A stretch of DNA of 64,000 nt from Aureisphaera galaxeae (GTDB lineage: Bacteria; Bacteroidota; Bacteroidia; Flavobacteriales; Flavobacteriaceae). Under the pieces are notes generated by a model, which ran no database searches, had not been told where the DNA came from, and saw only the letters and a list, made by a program, of their open reading frames with translations. Position numbers and translations under genes: made by a program. Positions within the stretch are counted from its first letter, which is position 1, and every line of letters begins with the position of its first letter. This document shows, in pieces, positions 9,706 to 18,722 of this stretch. The DNA is taken from contig NZ_JAQQTF010000002.1 of assembly GCF_028561275.1 (NCBI RefSeq), positions 1 through 64,000 of the forward strand, in the 5' to 3' direction.

Positions 9706-10134
9706 ATGGAAAATTACCAAACACCCGAGGATTCGACTCCTTTAACCGTAAACATTTCCCCGTCGAGTGACGCGCAATTGGATGGACCTAACGAGGTTAG
9801 GGTAACTGTGTATCATGAAGATACGCCCAAGCAGTGGCGAAAAATCTCCGTTACGAAAATTTCTGAAGGGGAATACGAAGCGCAGATCGACAAGAGTATG
9901 CTCACCGATCGCCCTGTAGTGAAGATAAAAACGAACCTGATCGTAGATTCAAGCCAAATGCCAAGCAAGGACGCTGTCGTTCAGAATTCTGAAGTGGATT
10001 ACACCTTCAACGGAGGAAGTAATCCGGCCGACTTTGAATCGCGATTCAGCACGGACAGTTCGGAATATGATGATGGTAGCGATACCGATGAAACCTTCAG
10101 TATTACCAAGAAGGTAGCGATAACACTAACCTAA
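9706..10134 (+). CDS. Small acidic protein of unknown function
   Basis: 142 residues, no signal peptide or membrane helix. The sequence is rich in beta-prone and acidic residues, with a stretch of Asp/Ser near the end (DSSEYDDGSDTDE). I do not recognise a family. The fold could be a single beta-sandwich. It lies 12 bases upstream of a secreted probable outer-membrane protein and is very likely cotranscribed with it, which is the only hint to its role. The stop is followed directly by the next ATG region, with no terminator. Confidence 0.65.
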   Translation: MENYQTPEDSTPLTVNISPSSDAQLDGPNEVRVTVYHEDTPKQWRKISVTKISEGEYEAQIDKSMLTDRPVVKIKTNLIVDSSQMPSKDAVVQNSEVDYTFNGGSNPADFESRFSTDSSEYDDGSDTDETFSITKKVAITLT

Positions 10135-10146
10135 AACCAACCTCTC

Positions 10147-11370
10147 ATGAAAAAGTCATTGATACTCCTGTTGCTTTTTGGAGCAAGCACGTTATGGGCA
10201 CAGGAAAATGCCTCCATAAACGATTTTAACTTCGAAAGTGTAAGTAATCCAGCATTTACGCTGTTGGATGAAAGCCCTACACAGATCTATACTCCAGATA
10301 ATATTAAAAGTCTGGCGCTTTACTTATCCAATGGGTTCGAAAACACCAATATTGCGGTGGAGCTAAACCCTTATTGGTATATTGATTTTGAGGGAAAGCG
10401 ATCCTACCGAAAGTTCCGCGGAATTAAAAAGAATGCCCAAGGAGAAGATGTCATCGATCCCTTTATAGGATTAAAAACCGATTGGTCTGTCTCCCTCGGA
10501 TACCTAAATAAAACCTTTACGAGCATTGATACTGCTAAGAATGTAGCGGGAATCGGTGCTAGGACCACCATTGTAAAGTTGTATAGCAAAGACAGGGTGA
10601 AAAAAGTAAATGATGCGATTAGTAAGGTGGAAGTGGGTGTTACGGATAGGCTAAATGAAGCTTTTGAGTTCTTTTACACCGAAGACAACAATAAACCGGG
10701 ATCGGGAACTTGCGAGGAAATAAATACCGATCAGGAATTGAAGAACCAATTTCTTCAGAGTGCATCCGATTTTTTGGAAAGGGACGACACTAAGGAGCTT
10801 TTGCAGCAAATGGGATTACAGTCCATAACTGCGGAAGAGGTCGTAACGAGATACTTTAAGGAACGTTGTGAGCTGGTAGAGAGCTTCGTAAACAATCCGA
10901 AAAATGTACGGCCTAACTTCCGGTTGGATGGGGCTATTGGATATAGTGTGTTATTTAAGGATAATGAGTTCAACACTTCAACAGCCAATCGATTCGGAAC
11001 TTGGCTCACTGCCGATGTCGCTCTGGGAATGGCCAAGGATCGATACCTTCATATTTTGGCCATTGGCAAATACATAGACGATGGATTTCAATTGGATGCC
11101 AATGGGCAATATACTAGCACAAGCTTTTGGGACTATGGAGCAAAGGTGGAATTGGAGTTTGATAAATTCACCTTTTCTTACGAATACCTAGAACGTTCCG
11201 GAGATGACGATCAGTTCCGATCTGTAGGAAATATCACCTATCAGATCAATACGAATTTTTCCCTAGTAGGAGGTTTCGGAAAGGATTTCCCGGAAGACGA
11301 CAATCTCGTTTCCATTTTGGGAATTAATTGGGGATTAAACTCGGGAGAAAAATCCTTTAACCAGCAATAA
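10147..11370 (+). CDS. Secreted protein, probable outer-membrane beta-barrel, unknown function
   Basis: 407 residues with a clear signal peptide (MKKSLILLLLFGASTLWAQ). The mature part alternates aromatic and polar residues in strand-like segments, most obviously in the last 120 residues (FRLDGAIGYSVLF, FDKFTFSYEYLER, ITYQINTNFSLVGGFG), as expected of a barrel. A helical, charged insert occupies about 150-245. It resembles no family I can name. There is no T9SS tail. The end overlaps the convergent hemB gene by 14 bases. Confidence 0.7.
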   Translation: MKKSLILLLLFGASTLWAQENASINDFNFESVSNPAFTLLDESPTQIYTPDNIKSLALYLSNGFENTNIAVELNPYWYIDFEGKRSYRKFRGIKKNAQGEDVIDPFIGLKTDWSVSLGYLNKTFTSIDTAKNVAGIGARTTIVKLYSKDRVKKVNDAISKVEVGVTDRLNEAFEFFYTEDNNKPGSGTCEEINTDQELKNQFLQSASDFLERDDTKELLQQMGLQSITAEEVVTRYFKERCELVESFVNNPKNVRPNFRLDGAIGYSVLFKDNEFNTSTANRFGTWLTADVALGMAKDRYLHILAIGKYIDDGFQLDANGQYTSTSFWDYGAKVELEFDKFTFSYEYLERSGDDDQFRSVGNITYQINTNFSLVGGFGKDFPEDDNLVSILGINWGLNSGEKSFNQQ

Positions 11371-12349
11371 GACGCACTACGTCTTTGGCAAAATAACTTG
11401 CAATGATATGGGCTCCCGCTCTTTTAATGGCGGTAATTTGCTCGAGCATCACAGCATCGTGATCTAACCAGCCTTTTTCGGCGGCGGCCTTTATCATGGC
11501 GTATTCACCACTTACTTGGTATACAGCTACTGGAACTTCTACTGCATTTCTAATTTCCCGTACAATGTCTAAATAAGCAATACCAGGTTTTACCATCACG
11601 ATATCAGCACCTTCGTCTATATCCATTTCCGTTTCCCGAATGGCCTCATCGCGGTTGGCAGGATCCATCTGATAGGTTTTTTTGTCTTTGGGGACATCTA
11701 CCATATCTACAGGAGCACTGTCCAAGGCATCCCGAAAAGGACCATAGAAAGCAGAAGCATATTTGGCACTATAGCTCATAATACCTGTGTTGGTAAACCC
11801 TTCATCTTCCAAGGCTTCTCGAATGGTAAGGATACGACCATCCATCATGTCGCTGGGAGCGACAAAATCGGCACCGGCTTGGGCATGTGAAAGAGACATT
11901 TCGGCCAGTACTTCGGCGGTATCGTCATTTACGATTTTTCCATTCTGCACAATGCCGTCGTGCCCAAAACTGGAATAGGGATCCAGTGCTACGTCGGTCA
12001 TGACCAACATGCCCGGACAAGCATTTTTGACCGTTTTAATGGCACGTTGCATTAATCCTTCAGAGTTTAAAGCTTCGGTTCCTTTGTTATCTTTCAAAGC
12101 GTCTGGAACCTTCACAAAAAGCAACACGCTTTTTAATCCCAATGACCAAAGCTCTTTTACTTCTTGCTCTAGCAAGTCCAGACTATATCGATAGTAATTA
12201 GGCATGGACGCGATTTCTTCTTTCACCCCAGTGCCTTCCACAACAAAAAGAGGTACCAAAAAGTCATTGGGCGATATAATGGTTTCGCGTACGAGGCTAC
12301 GAATGGCTTCGGAAGTTCGTAATCGGCGGTTTCTGCGTATAGGGTACAT
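11357..12349 (-). CDS. hemB: Porphobilinogen synthase (delta-aminolevulinate dehydratase)
   Basis: 330 residues, normal length. It condenses two 5-aminolevulinate molecules to porphobilinogen. The two Schiff-base lysines are K196 (SYSAKYAS) and K254 (MVKPG). The metal-site segment reads DVALDPYSSFGHDG, with aspartate and alanine in place of the cysteine triad of zinc enzymes, so this should be a magnesium-type (zinc-independent) HemB. It is the last gene of the ten-gene hem operon, 10 bases after the TPR membrane protein. Its stop runs 14 bases into the convergent barrel-protein gene. Confidence 0.96.
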   Translation of the reverse strand: MYPIRRNRRLRTSEAIRSLVRETIISPNDFLVPLFVVEGTGVKEEIASMPNYYRYSLDLLEQEVKELWSLGLKSVLLFVKVPDALKDNKGTEALNSEGLMQRAIKTVKNACPGMLVMTDVALDPYSSFGHDGIVQNGKIVNDDTAEVLAEMSLSHAQAGADFVAPSDMMDGRILTIREALEDEGFTNTGIMSYSAKYASAFYGPFRDALDSAPVDMVDVPKDKKTYQMDPANRDEAIRETEMDIDEGADIVMVKPGIAYLDIVREIRNAVEVPVAVYQVSGEYAMIKAAAEKGWLDHDAVMLEQITAIKRAGAHIIASYFAKDVVRLIAG

Positions 12350-12359
12350 AGAAAATGTT

Positions 12360-13574
12360 TTATTTAAATAGGTTGGAAACCCAAGTGTAAATGACCATAA
12401 TAATAAAGGCGACCAGACTAACGGTATAGGCGCTTTCCATGACTAAAAATCCCATTGCTCCAACACCCAATATTAAAATACCGGTAATGAAGCCAAGGTC
12501 CCTTCCTCCTTTGGAATATTGAATAAATGCTCTTGGTAAGGGTATTAAAGCTGAAAAACAGGCTACCGAAAGCGATAGAAAATAATCGATCTGAAGACCA
12601 TAGAAAAGCGCTATGGAAACAAGGCCTAGAGCGACCAATGCACCAAATGTATAACCACTTAGTTTTTCATCTTTGTTGAGCAGGTATTTTCCGTAGGTAT
12701 TGAAACTTAAAATACAATTGGATAGCGGTTCCATCATCCAACTTCCCAAAGCAAAAAGCAAATATGCTATGACCAAGGGAATGGCAAGATAGGATAGGCC
12801 GGCATCGCTCAAGAATTTATAGGAGAACCGGTAGACCAGATAGAGTCCAATAATAAAGGCCCACTGATTTCCACTGGACTTTTTACTAATCCAAAAAGCG
12901 TATTTTAAATATTGCCTGTATATGAAATTTTTGGCCTTTAGGGCGGTACTCATTCCTTCTCTGGCATACTCGAAGTTGGGATCAATACTAAGGGCTTCCT
13001 TGAAATGGTTAAGAGCCTTATCAATGTTGTTTTTTTCCAATTCTACCCATCCCACATTGGCATGCGAATAGACATCTTGGGGGTTTTCCAGTAAGATGTC
13101 TTCGATCGTTTGGTTGGCCTCGGGAATTTTTTCCAGCTTGGTGAGCAATTGGGCCCTAACATTAAGACAAAAACGATTCGTAGGTTCTATATTCAACCCT
13201 TCATTCGCAAAAAGAAGTCCTTCCTCATACTTTTTCATTTGAAGGAGGATGGAGGCTTTCATACCAAAATAGTCTGCAGCGTAGGGATGAAAGTTAATAG
13301 CTTCATCTATATCGGCTAGGGCATCTTTATAACGATCTTCGTTATGGGCAATCTTCGATCGAAGAAAGAAAATGTCTGGATGATCCGGGGTCTCGGCTAG
13401 TAGCTCGTCTACTAGGCTTTTGGCTTTTTTGTTATTGGAAGTTAGAAAATAACAATGTGCCAAATAGAATTTACTATTCCAAGAATTCAGGTCTTTCGTA
13501 AAATACGGAATGGCCTCTTCATAACGACCCAATTCGAACAGTTGTATCCCCCGTTGCAACTCTACTTGACTCAT
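12360..13574 (-). CDS. TPR protein with C-terminal membrane domain, in the hem operon
   Basis: 404 residues. Residues 1 to about 210 form five or six TPR units (for example RYEEAIPYFTKDL, NIDKALNHFKEALSIDPN). After a basic linker the C-terminal half has about six hydrophobic helices (about 236-402), so the TPR part faces the cytoplasm with the bulk in the inner membrane. No enzyme motif is visible. It starts one base after the TPR-AAA gene and precedes hemB by 10 bases, so it is translated with both. It probably forms a membrane platform for the AAA protein or for heme enzymes, which is inference from position alone. Confidence 0.75.
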   Translation of the reverse strand: MSQVELQRGIQLFELGRYEEAIPYFTKDLNSWNSKFYLAHCYFLTSNNKKAKSLVDELLAETPDHPDIFFLRSKIAHNEDRYKDALADIDEAINFHPYAADYFGMKASILLQMKKYEEGLLFANEGLNIEPTNRFCLNVRAQLLTKLEKIPEANQTIEDILLENPQDVYSHANVGWVELEKNNIDKALNHFKEALSIDPNFEYAREGMSTALKAKNFIYRQYLKYAFWISKKSSGNQWAFIIGLYLVYRFSYKFLSDAGLSYLAIPLVIAYLLFALGSWMMEPLSNCILSFNTYGKYLLNKDEKLSGYTFGALVALGLVSIALFYGLQIDYFLSLSVACFSALIPLPRAFIQYSKGGRDLGFITGILILGVGAMGFLVMESAYTVSLVAFIIMVIYTWVSNLFK

Positions 13575-13575
13575 A

Positions 13576-14868
13576 CTATTTTTTGATGTTTAGGTAGTCC
13601 AAAATTTCATCGTAAAGACCCGCGTCGTTTGCATAAAGCGCATAATTTTTCGCAGAGCGAAACCATTCCTTGGTGGTTGGCTTCATCTTCTTAAGTGCTT
13701 TTAAGACATCCTTGGTAACGATGGGTTTTGGGATGCCATCTGCGAAGGAGGCTTCCAATTTCATTTCGATGGTCTGGTCTATGGTAGCCATAATATCGGC
13801 GCCTGAAAACTCCTTGGATGCTTTGGCCAATGCCATATAATCGACCCCTTCAATGGGTTTGTTTTTCAGATGAATTTTAAAGATAGCTTCGCGGGCTTCT
13901 TCGTCCGGAGGGGAAACGAAAATCACGCGATCGAACCTACCCGGTCTACGAAAGGCAGGATCCAAATACCAGGGTGCGTTGGTAGCGCCAAGTACCAAAA
14001 TACCGTCGTTATCGGATTCTATTCCATCCAATTCGGCGAGGAATTGATTAATAACAGTCCTTCCAGCCGTCTTGTTCATGTCGTTCCGGTTGGCACCTAA
14101 GGCATCAATCTCATCAATGAACAAAACACAAGGGGTGTTTTTTCTGGCTAGTTCGAAAATCTCGTGGAGATTTCGTTCTGAACTACCAATCCACATATCC
14201 AAGATTTCGTTAATGCCAACGTTAATGAAATTGGCATTGATTTCTCCTGCGGTTGCTCTGGCCAAATGGGTTTTTCCACAGCCTGGAGGGCCATAAAGCA
14301 GAACGCCTCCCCCGATTTTCTTGCCGTAGGCTTTATACAGTTCAGGGTGTTGCAGTGGTTGAATGATCTTTAAGGAGATTTCCTTTTTTACATGATCCAT
14401 ACCGCCTACTTCCTGAAAAGAAGATTCGGATTTCTTCATGAATCCTAGAGCATCTTCGTCGGTTACGTCTTTTTCGGCAGTACCGCTTACACGCAGATAT
14501 CGATCGAAGTCTTCGTTGGAATAGGAAGGGTCCTTTTCTAAGATCTTTTGATAGGTTTCTGTAGCGTCGTTAAAGTCTTTCTGATTTAACTGACAGTAGC
14601 AGAGCAGCTCCAATTGCTCTATGGGAGCATTGGATGTAATGATCTCTTCCAAAAGCACGGTAGCTGCCGGAATTTTATCCTGCCGGTAGAAGCATTGGGC
14701 CAATTCGTATTTGGCGGTTTCGTTTTTGGGATCCAAATCGATCACCTCTACCAAATGTTTTTCGGCATTCTCAAAATCCCCCTGATCCATATACAGTTTG
14801 GCCACTTGCAATTTGAGTGGAATGTTATTTGGGGAGAATTTAAGGGCTTCCAATAAACTTTCTAACAT
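13576..14868 (-). CDS. TPR-AAA+ ATPase in the hem operon
   Basis: 430 residues. The N-terminal 120 residues are TPR helices; an AAA+ module of the VCP/FtsH/spastin type follows. Walker A is GPPGCGKT (193-200), Walker B LFIDEID (D252, E253), sensor 1 is N297 in GATNAPW, and the arginine-finger region is RRPGRFDR (308-314). The C-terminal lid helices are present (SGADIMATIDQ). There is no protease or membrane domain, so it should remodel proteins, with TPRs picking clients or docking to the TPR membrane protein encoded next. It lies between hemF (32-base gap) and that gene (1-base gap). A role in heme-enzyme assembly or turnover is plausible but not shown. Confidence 0.85.
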   Translation of the reverse strand: MLESLLEALKFSPNNIPLKLQVAKLYMDQGDFENAEKHLVEVIDLDPKNETAKYELAQCFYRQDKIPAATVLLEEIITSNAPIEQLELLCYCQLNQKDFNDATETYQKILEKDPSYSNEDFDRYLRVSGTAEKDVTDEDALGFMKKSESSFQEVGGMDHVKKEISLKIIQPLQHPELYKAYGKKIGGGVLLYGPPGCGKTHLARATAGEINANFINVGINEILDMWIGSSERNLHEIFELARKNTPCVLFIDEIDALGANRNDMNKTAGRTVINQFLAELDGIESDNDGILVLGATNAPWYLDPAFRRPGRFDRVIFVSPPDEEAREAIFKIHLKNKPIEGVDYMALAKASKEFSGADIMATIDQTIEMKLEASFADGIPKPIVTKDVLKALKKMKPTTKEWFRSAKNYALYANDAGLYDEILDYLNIKK

Positions 14869-14900
14869 TGTTTCGTGTTCTTAAAGTTCAAAAATACGGT

Positions 14901-15803
14901 TTAGACCCATTCTTTTGGGTTTTTTAGAACATCTATCAGCTTAGATTCTTCACTTCCTGCTTCTGGATGATGGTCATATCTCCATTGTACATGAGGCGGG
15001 AGACTCATTAAAATACTTTCTATTCTTCCGTTCGTCTTAAGTCCGAAAAGGGTGCCTTTGTCATGCACCAAATTGAATTCCACATAACGCCCCCGACGTA
15101 TTTCTTGCCAATTTCTATGCTCTTGGGTATATGGTAGGTCCTTTCTTTTTTCAACAATGGGGATATAAGCTTGAAGGAAACTATTGCCCACTTCGGTCAC
15201 AAAGTTGTACCAATCTTGCATGTTCATGGTCTCGCTTTTCTTTAGGTAATCGAAGAACAAGCCTCCAATTCCGCGGGATTCCCCACGATGACTGTTGTGA
15301 AAATATTCATCACACCGCGCCTTATATTTCGGATAAAAATCGGGGTTGTGCGCATCGCAGGCCTTTTTGCAAATGGAATGGAAATGCACAGCATCTTCTT
15401 CGAAAAGGTAGTAGGGAGTAAGGTCTTGGCCACCGCCAAACCACTGATCCACAATGGCGCCTTCTTTATTGTACATTTCGAAATACCGCCAATTGGCATG
15501 TACCGTTGGGACAAAGGGGTTTTTTGGGTGAATTACCAAGCTCAAACCGCAAGCGAAAAAATCGGCATCTTCCACGCCAAAGTATTGTTGCATGCTTTCA
15601 GGCAATTTGCCGTGTACTTGGCTTATGTTTACACCGCCTTTTTCGAATACTGCTCCATTTTCAATCACTCGGGTACGACCACCGCCGCCTTCGGGACGCA
15701 CCCAAGGGTCTTCTTTAAAAATGGCCTTGCCGTCAATGGCTTCCAAAGATGCGGTAATGCTGTTCTGTAAGGTTTTTATATAGGCAACGAATTGTTGTTT
15801 CAT
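14901..15803 (-). CDS. hemF: Coproporphyrinogen III oxidase, oxygen-dependent
   Basis: 300 residues. It oxidatively decarboxylates two propionates of coproporphyrinogen III to give protoporphyrinogen IX, using oxygen. Family blocks are intact: EGGGGRTRVIENG, HANWRYFE, the WFGGGQDLTPYY loop, HRGESRGIGGLFFDY, RRGRYVEFNLVHDKGTLFGL and the C-terminal LMSLPP. Normal length. The start overlaps the stop of the EI24-like gene by 4 bases (ATGA), so translation is coupled. The enzyme ties the operon to aerobic growth; an anaerobic HemN would have to lie elsewhere. Confidence 0.97.
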   Translation of the reverse strand: MKQQFVAYIKTLQNSITASLEAIDGKAIFKEDPWVRPEGGGGRTRVIENGAVFEKGGVNISQVHGKLPESMQQYFGVEDADFFACGLSLVIHPKNPFVPTVHANWRYFEMYNKEGAIVDQWFGGGQDLTPYYLFEEDAVHFHSICKKACDAHNPDFYPKYKARCDEYFHNSHRGESRGIGGLFFDYLKKSETMNMQDWYNFVTEVGNSFLQAYIPIVEKRKDLPYTQEHRNWQEIRRGRYVEFNLVHDKGTLFGLKTNGRIESILMSLPPHVQWRYDHHPEAGSEESKLIDVLKNPKEWV

Positions 15804-16543
15804 GAATTCTTTTCGGAATGAATTAATTTAAGGGTTTCGGTGGTAGCAGCTGTTACGGACAGGGGCAACACTAGGATAATTCCAAGAACCGGAATGAATA
15901 GCATCAACATGAAAATGATTCCGTTACCTGTGGCAATTCCGCTGTGCTTTCTCACGAATCGCAAACTTTCGGAATACCCATAATGCCGTTCTAAGGTGTA
16001 GTCCATATTACCGAAACCGGCGTAATACGATTGTACTAGGAATAGTAATGGCGAAGTGATGAGGTTGATCACTGGAATAAAACTGAGTAGTAAAATGGGT
16101 ATGGAAAAGAACAATTCCATAAGAAGGTTTCGAACATTAATCCGAATACCGCGCCATAATTGCGCCGAGAATGTGGTATTACGATGGGGATGATCTACTC
16201 CCATGAGATGTGCTTCTATTTTTTCGGAAACAGGACTCATAAAGGGAGCACTCAGTGCCATTACAATGTGTTTATATAGGATGAAGCCTATTACCACGAT
16301 TACGGCGACACCAATTACTTCACCAATGACATGGAAGGTTTCCGATCCCCATTCCCAAACCCAAATCTTGTCGATGAGGTTAGCAATATTGTCTTTCCAG
16401 CCCCAAGCGGCGAATCCAATAAGGGAAGCAGTGACGAGACTAATTAGAATGGGTATTCCAAAATACTTCCATAACCCCAATTTGCTGATTAGCTTGAAGG
16501 TACCGGAATACGCTTTTATGCCTCGGAAAATATTTTTGATCAT
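15800..16543 (-). CDS. EI24-domain (CysZ-like) membrane protein
   Basis: 247 residues with four to five hydrophobic helices (about 25-50, 70-92, 135-165, 200-240) arranged as in the EI24/CysZ family. Conserved-looking loops are PFMSPVSEKIE and DYTLERHYGYSESLRFVRKH. CysZ proteins carry sulfate, but many Bacteroidota members are uncharacterised and sit in hem operons rather than with cys genes, so I do not call it cysZ. It follows the DUF6973 gene after one base and overlaps hemF by four bases. Confidence 0.82.
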   Translation of the reverse strand: MIKNIFRGIKAYSGTFKLISKLGLWKYFGIPILISLVTASLIGFAAWGWKDNIANLIDKIWVWEWGSETFHVIGEVIGVAVIVVIGFILYKHIVMALSAPFMSPVSEKIEAHLMGVDHPHRNTTFSAQLWRGIRINVRNLLMELFFSIPILLLSFIPVINLITSPLLFLVQSYYAGFGNMDYTLERHYGYSESLRFVRKHSGIATGNGIIFMLMLFIPVLGIILVLPLSVTAATTETLKLIHSEKNS

Positions 16544-16544
16544 T

Positions 16545-17033
16545 TTATTCTGAAATGTAGACTAGTTCGTTTTTGTACTGCTCAATTTCTTCAAATTTCG
16601 CCACTTTTTGAGCCTTTTCGGCCTTTTTCTGAACCAAATTAACCAATTCTGACTCGTTTTGGTCGAAAAAGTCCAAAAAGAGGGATCTTCCTATAGCGTT
16701 GTTGTGAAAGTCCATCGCCTGATCCATCTCTTCATTTTTTGTTGCTTTTTCGTATAAATCGGTCACTTTTTGAGTAAAATCGGCACTTTTTTTGGCATTT
16801 TTTGTCTTTTTCAGCGTTTTTTGGCAGATTAATAAGTTCCAAAACGCATGGCGAAAAGCATTTGCCTTGTTGCTCTTATGATGGCTTTTTCCGTAAAGTT
16901 CATTGCAAATGGAAAAAGTCCTTTTGGTGGCGATCCAAGTGGGCCAGATGAGGAGCGGATGTGTTAGAAATAACCATCCAAAACGGATGATTCCGGAGGG
17001 ACTCAAGTTTTGTATGCGAGCCCATACGTTCAC
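16545..17033 (-). CDS. DUF6973-like small protein in the hem operon
   Basis: 162 residues from a GTG start whose first bases overlap the hemE stop (GTGA). The paired motifs [11 protein letters not shown] and [10 protein letters not shown] match the DUF6973 pattern, whose conserved His/Asn residues suggest a hydrolase or binding site, but no activity is known to me. The N-terminal 40 residues hold a hydrophobic stretch ([16 protein letters not shown]) that may be a membrane helix. The C-terminal third is a Lys/Glu coiled coil with AAA-heavy codon use. Tight coupling to hemE and the EI24-like gene suggests a role linked to heme synthesis or the envelope. Confidence 0.7.
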   Translation of the reverse strand: MNVWARIQNLSPSGIIRFGWLFLTHPLLIWPTWIATKRTFSICNELYGKSHHKSNKANAFRHAFWNLLICQKTLKKTKNAKKSADFTQKVTDLYEKATKNEEMDQAMDFHNNAIGRSLFLDFFDQNESELVNLVQKKAEKAQKVAKFEEIEQYKNELVYISE

Positions 17034-18067
17034 GCTTCCTCTTTGTATTCCTTTACGGCTTCTACAAAGGCACCGGCATTTTCTATTGGAATGTTGGGCA
17101 GGATGCCATGACCTAGGTTTACAATGTATTTGTCTTTCCCAAATTCACGAATCATTTGGGTCACCATTTTCTTGATCTCGGCTGGCGGACTTAGCAAACG
17201 GGAAGGATCAAAATTCCCCTGTAAAGTAATGTTACCTCCTGTGAGATAACGCGCATTTCGGGCGGAACAAGTCCAATCTACCCCTAGGGCAGAGGCGCCA
17301 CTTTTGGACATTTCGTTCAAGGCAAACCAGCATCCCTTTCCAAAGGCAATGACATGGGTTTCGTCTTTTAACGAATCAATAATTTGCTGAATGTATTGCC
17401 AAGAGAATTCTTGGTAATCGGTAGGGGACAGCATACCCCCCCAACTGTCGAATACTTGGACTGCGTTCACTCCGTGTTTTACCTTTTGCTTAAGGTAGGC
17501 AATGGTGGTATCGGTTATTTTCTGAAGGAGCTGATGTGCCGCTTCTGGCTCAGTAAAACAAAACTCCTTGGCTTTGGCGAAGTTCTTGGATCCTTGCCCT
17601 TCTACACAATAACAAAGGATGGTCCATGGACTTCCTGCGAAGCCGATCAACGGGATTTCGTTATTGAGCTTTTCCTTGGTCATATCGATGGCGTCCATTA
17701 CATACCCAAGGGTATCGTTGATGTCTGGAACGATTACACGATCTAAATCGGATGGTTTTTGAATGGGATCCGGAAGCCAAGGGCCAATACCGGCCTTCAT
17801 TTCCACATCGATATTCATGGCTTGCGGAATGACTAAGATATCACTGAAGAGGATGGCGGCATCCATACCATAGCGACGAATAGGCTGAACCGTGATTTCG
17901 CTTGCTAATTCTGGGGTTTGGCATCGGGTGAAGAAATCGTATTTCGCTTTGATCTCCATGAACTCAGGTAGGTATCTACCAGCTTGGCGCATCATCCAAA
18001 CGGGTGGGCGTTCTACGGTTTCTCCCCGAAGGGCTTTTAAGAATAGATCGTTTTTAATCTGGGTCAT
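17030..18067 (-). CDS. hemE: Uroporphyrinogen decarboxylase
   Basis: 345 residues, normal length. It removes four acetate carboxyls from uroporphyrinogen III to give coproporphyrinogen III. The substrate arginines lie in [12 protein letters not shown], followed by the conserved LFSDIL aspartate and [19 protein letters not shown] and the C-terminal LGHGILPN are also family signatures. Its start overlaps the end of hemD by 14 bases and its stop overlaps the following GTG by four, so three genes are translationally chained. Confidence 0.97.
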   Translation of the reverse strand: MTQIKNDLFLKALRGETVERPPVWMMRQAGRYLPEFMEIKAKYDFFTRCQTPELASEITVQPIRRYGMDAAILFSDILVIPQAMNIDVEMKAGIGPWLPDPIQKPSDLDRVIVPDINDTLGYVMDAIDMTKEKLNNEIPLIGFAGSPWTILCYCVEGQGSKNFAKAKEFCFTEPEAAHQLLQKITDTTIAYLKQKVKHGVNAVQVFDSWGGMLSPTDYQEFSWQYIQQIIDSLKDETHVIAFGKGCWFALNEMSKSGASALGVDWTCSARNARYLTGGNITLQGNFDPSRLLSPPAEIKKMVTQMIREFGKDKYIVNLGHGILPNIPIENAGAFVEAVKEYKEEA

Positions 18068-18710
18068 ACTGTAAGGTTTTTACCGCTTTGGCAATCACGC
18101 TCTCTATACGAGTCGAATTTGCAATGATTACGTTACGGGTATGTTTTTGGGCTTCGGATGCTGTTGTTTCTCCTATGCAAAAAGCAGTGGCATCCTTTAT
18201 TTTGTTTTCAGAAACGAAACTTTGTACTCCACTGGGACTAAAAAATAGGATTCCGTCCCATTTTTGATCGAATTTGTGTGGTTTTTGCTCCGTTTTGTAT
18301 GTTTTTACTTCAAAAAAGTCAATTTTTTCACTTTTCAGTCGTTCGGGGAGTTCATCTCTGCGTTGTGCACCACAGAAATAGAAAAAAGTGTCGTTTTTGT
18401 GGTTTTTTACGATGAAATCGGCCATTTCTGATGAATTTTCAGCTGTTTTTACCACATTTTGGCCATTTTCCTTCAAAAATGTACTTGAGGTTGGGCCAAC
18501 GCAAAACCAATTTGAAACGGATGTTTCAGATGGGAAAATCGATTTTGTACCGTTCATACTAGTTACGATGGCATTTTCTACTTGAGCGGGTGCTTCAAAT
18601 TGTATTGGAGCTATTTCGATGGCATCGTATTCCACAAAACTTACTCCAGCATTCAGCAACAATTCCTTTTGGGATAGTGAAAGTCTTTTTGTGGAAAGTA
18701 TGGTTTTCAT
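18054..18710 (-). CDS. hemD: Uroporphyrinogen-III synthase
   Basis: 218 residues from the ATG at 18710. A TTG at 18719 in the same frame would add three residues but the ATG gives the usual N-terminus (KTILSTKRL). HemD inverts and closes the linear tetrapyrrole made by HemC. The family is weakly conserved; recognisable parts are the two Rossmann-like lobes, [22 protein letters not shown] and [13 protein letters not shown]. Position between hemC and hemE settles the call. The middle of the gene is unusually rich in AAAAA runs. Confidence 0.92.
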   Translation of the reverse strand: MKTILSTKRLSLSQKELLLNAGVSFVEYDAIEIAPIQFEAPAQVENAIVTSMNGTKSIFPSETSVSNWFCVGPTSSTFLKENGQNVVKTAENSSEMADFIVKNHKNDTFFYFCGAQRRDELPERLKSEKIDFFEVKTYKTEQKPHKFDQKWDGILFFSPSGVQSFVSENKIKDATAFCIGETTASEAQKHTRNVIIANSTRIESVIAKAVKTLQYDPD

Positions 18711-18722
18711 ACAATGCAATTG

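Noticed and set aside
15800-16543. Calling the EI24-like gene cysZ
   Set aside because: No sulfur-assimilation gene is nearby and the gene is locked into the hem operon, so sulfate transport is not supported.
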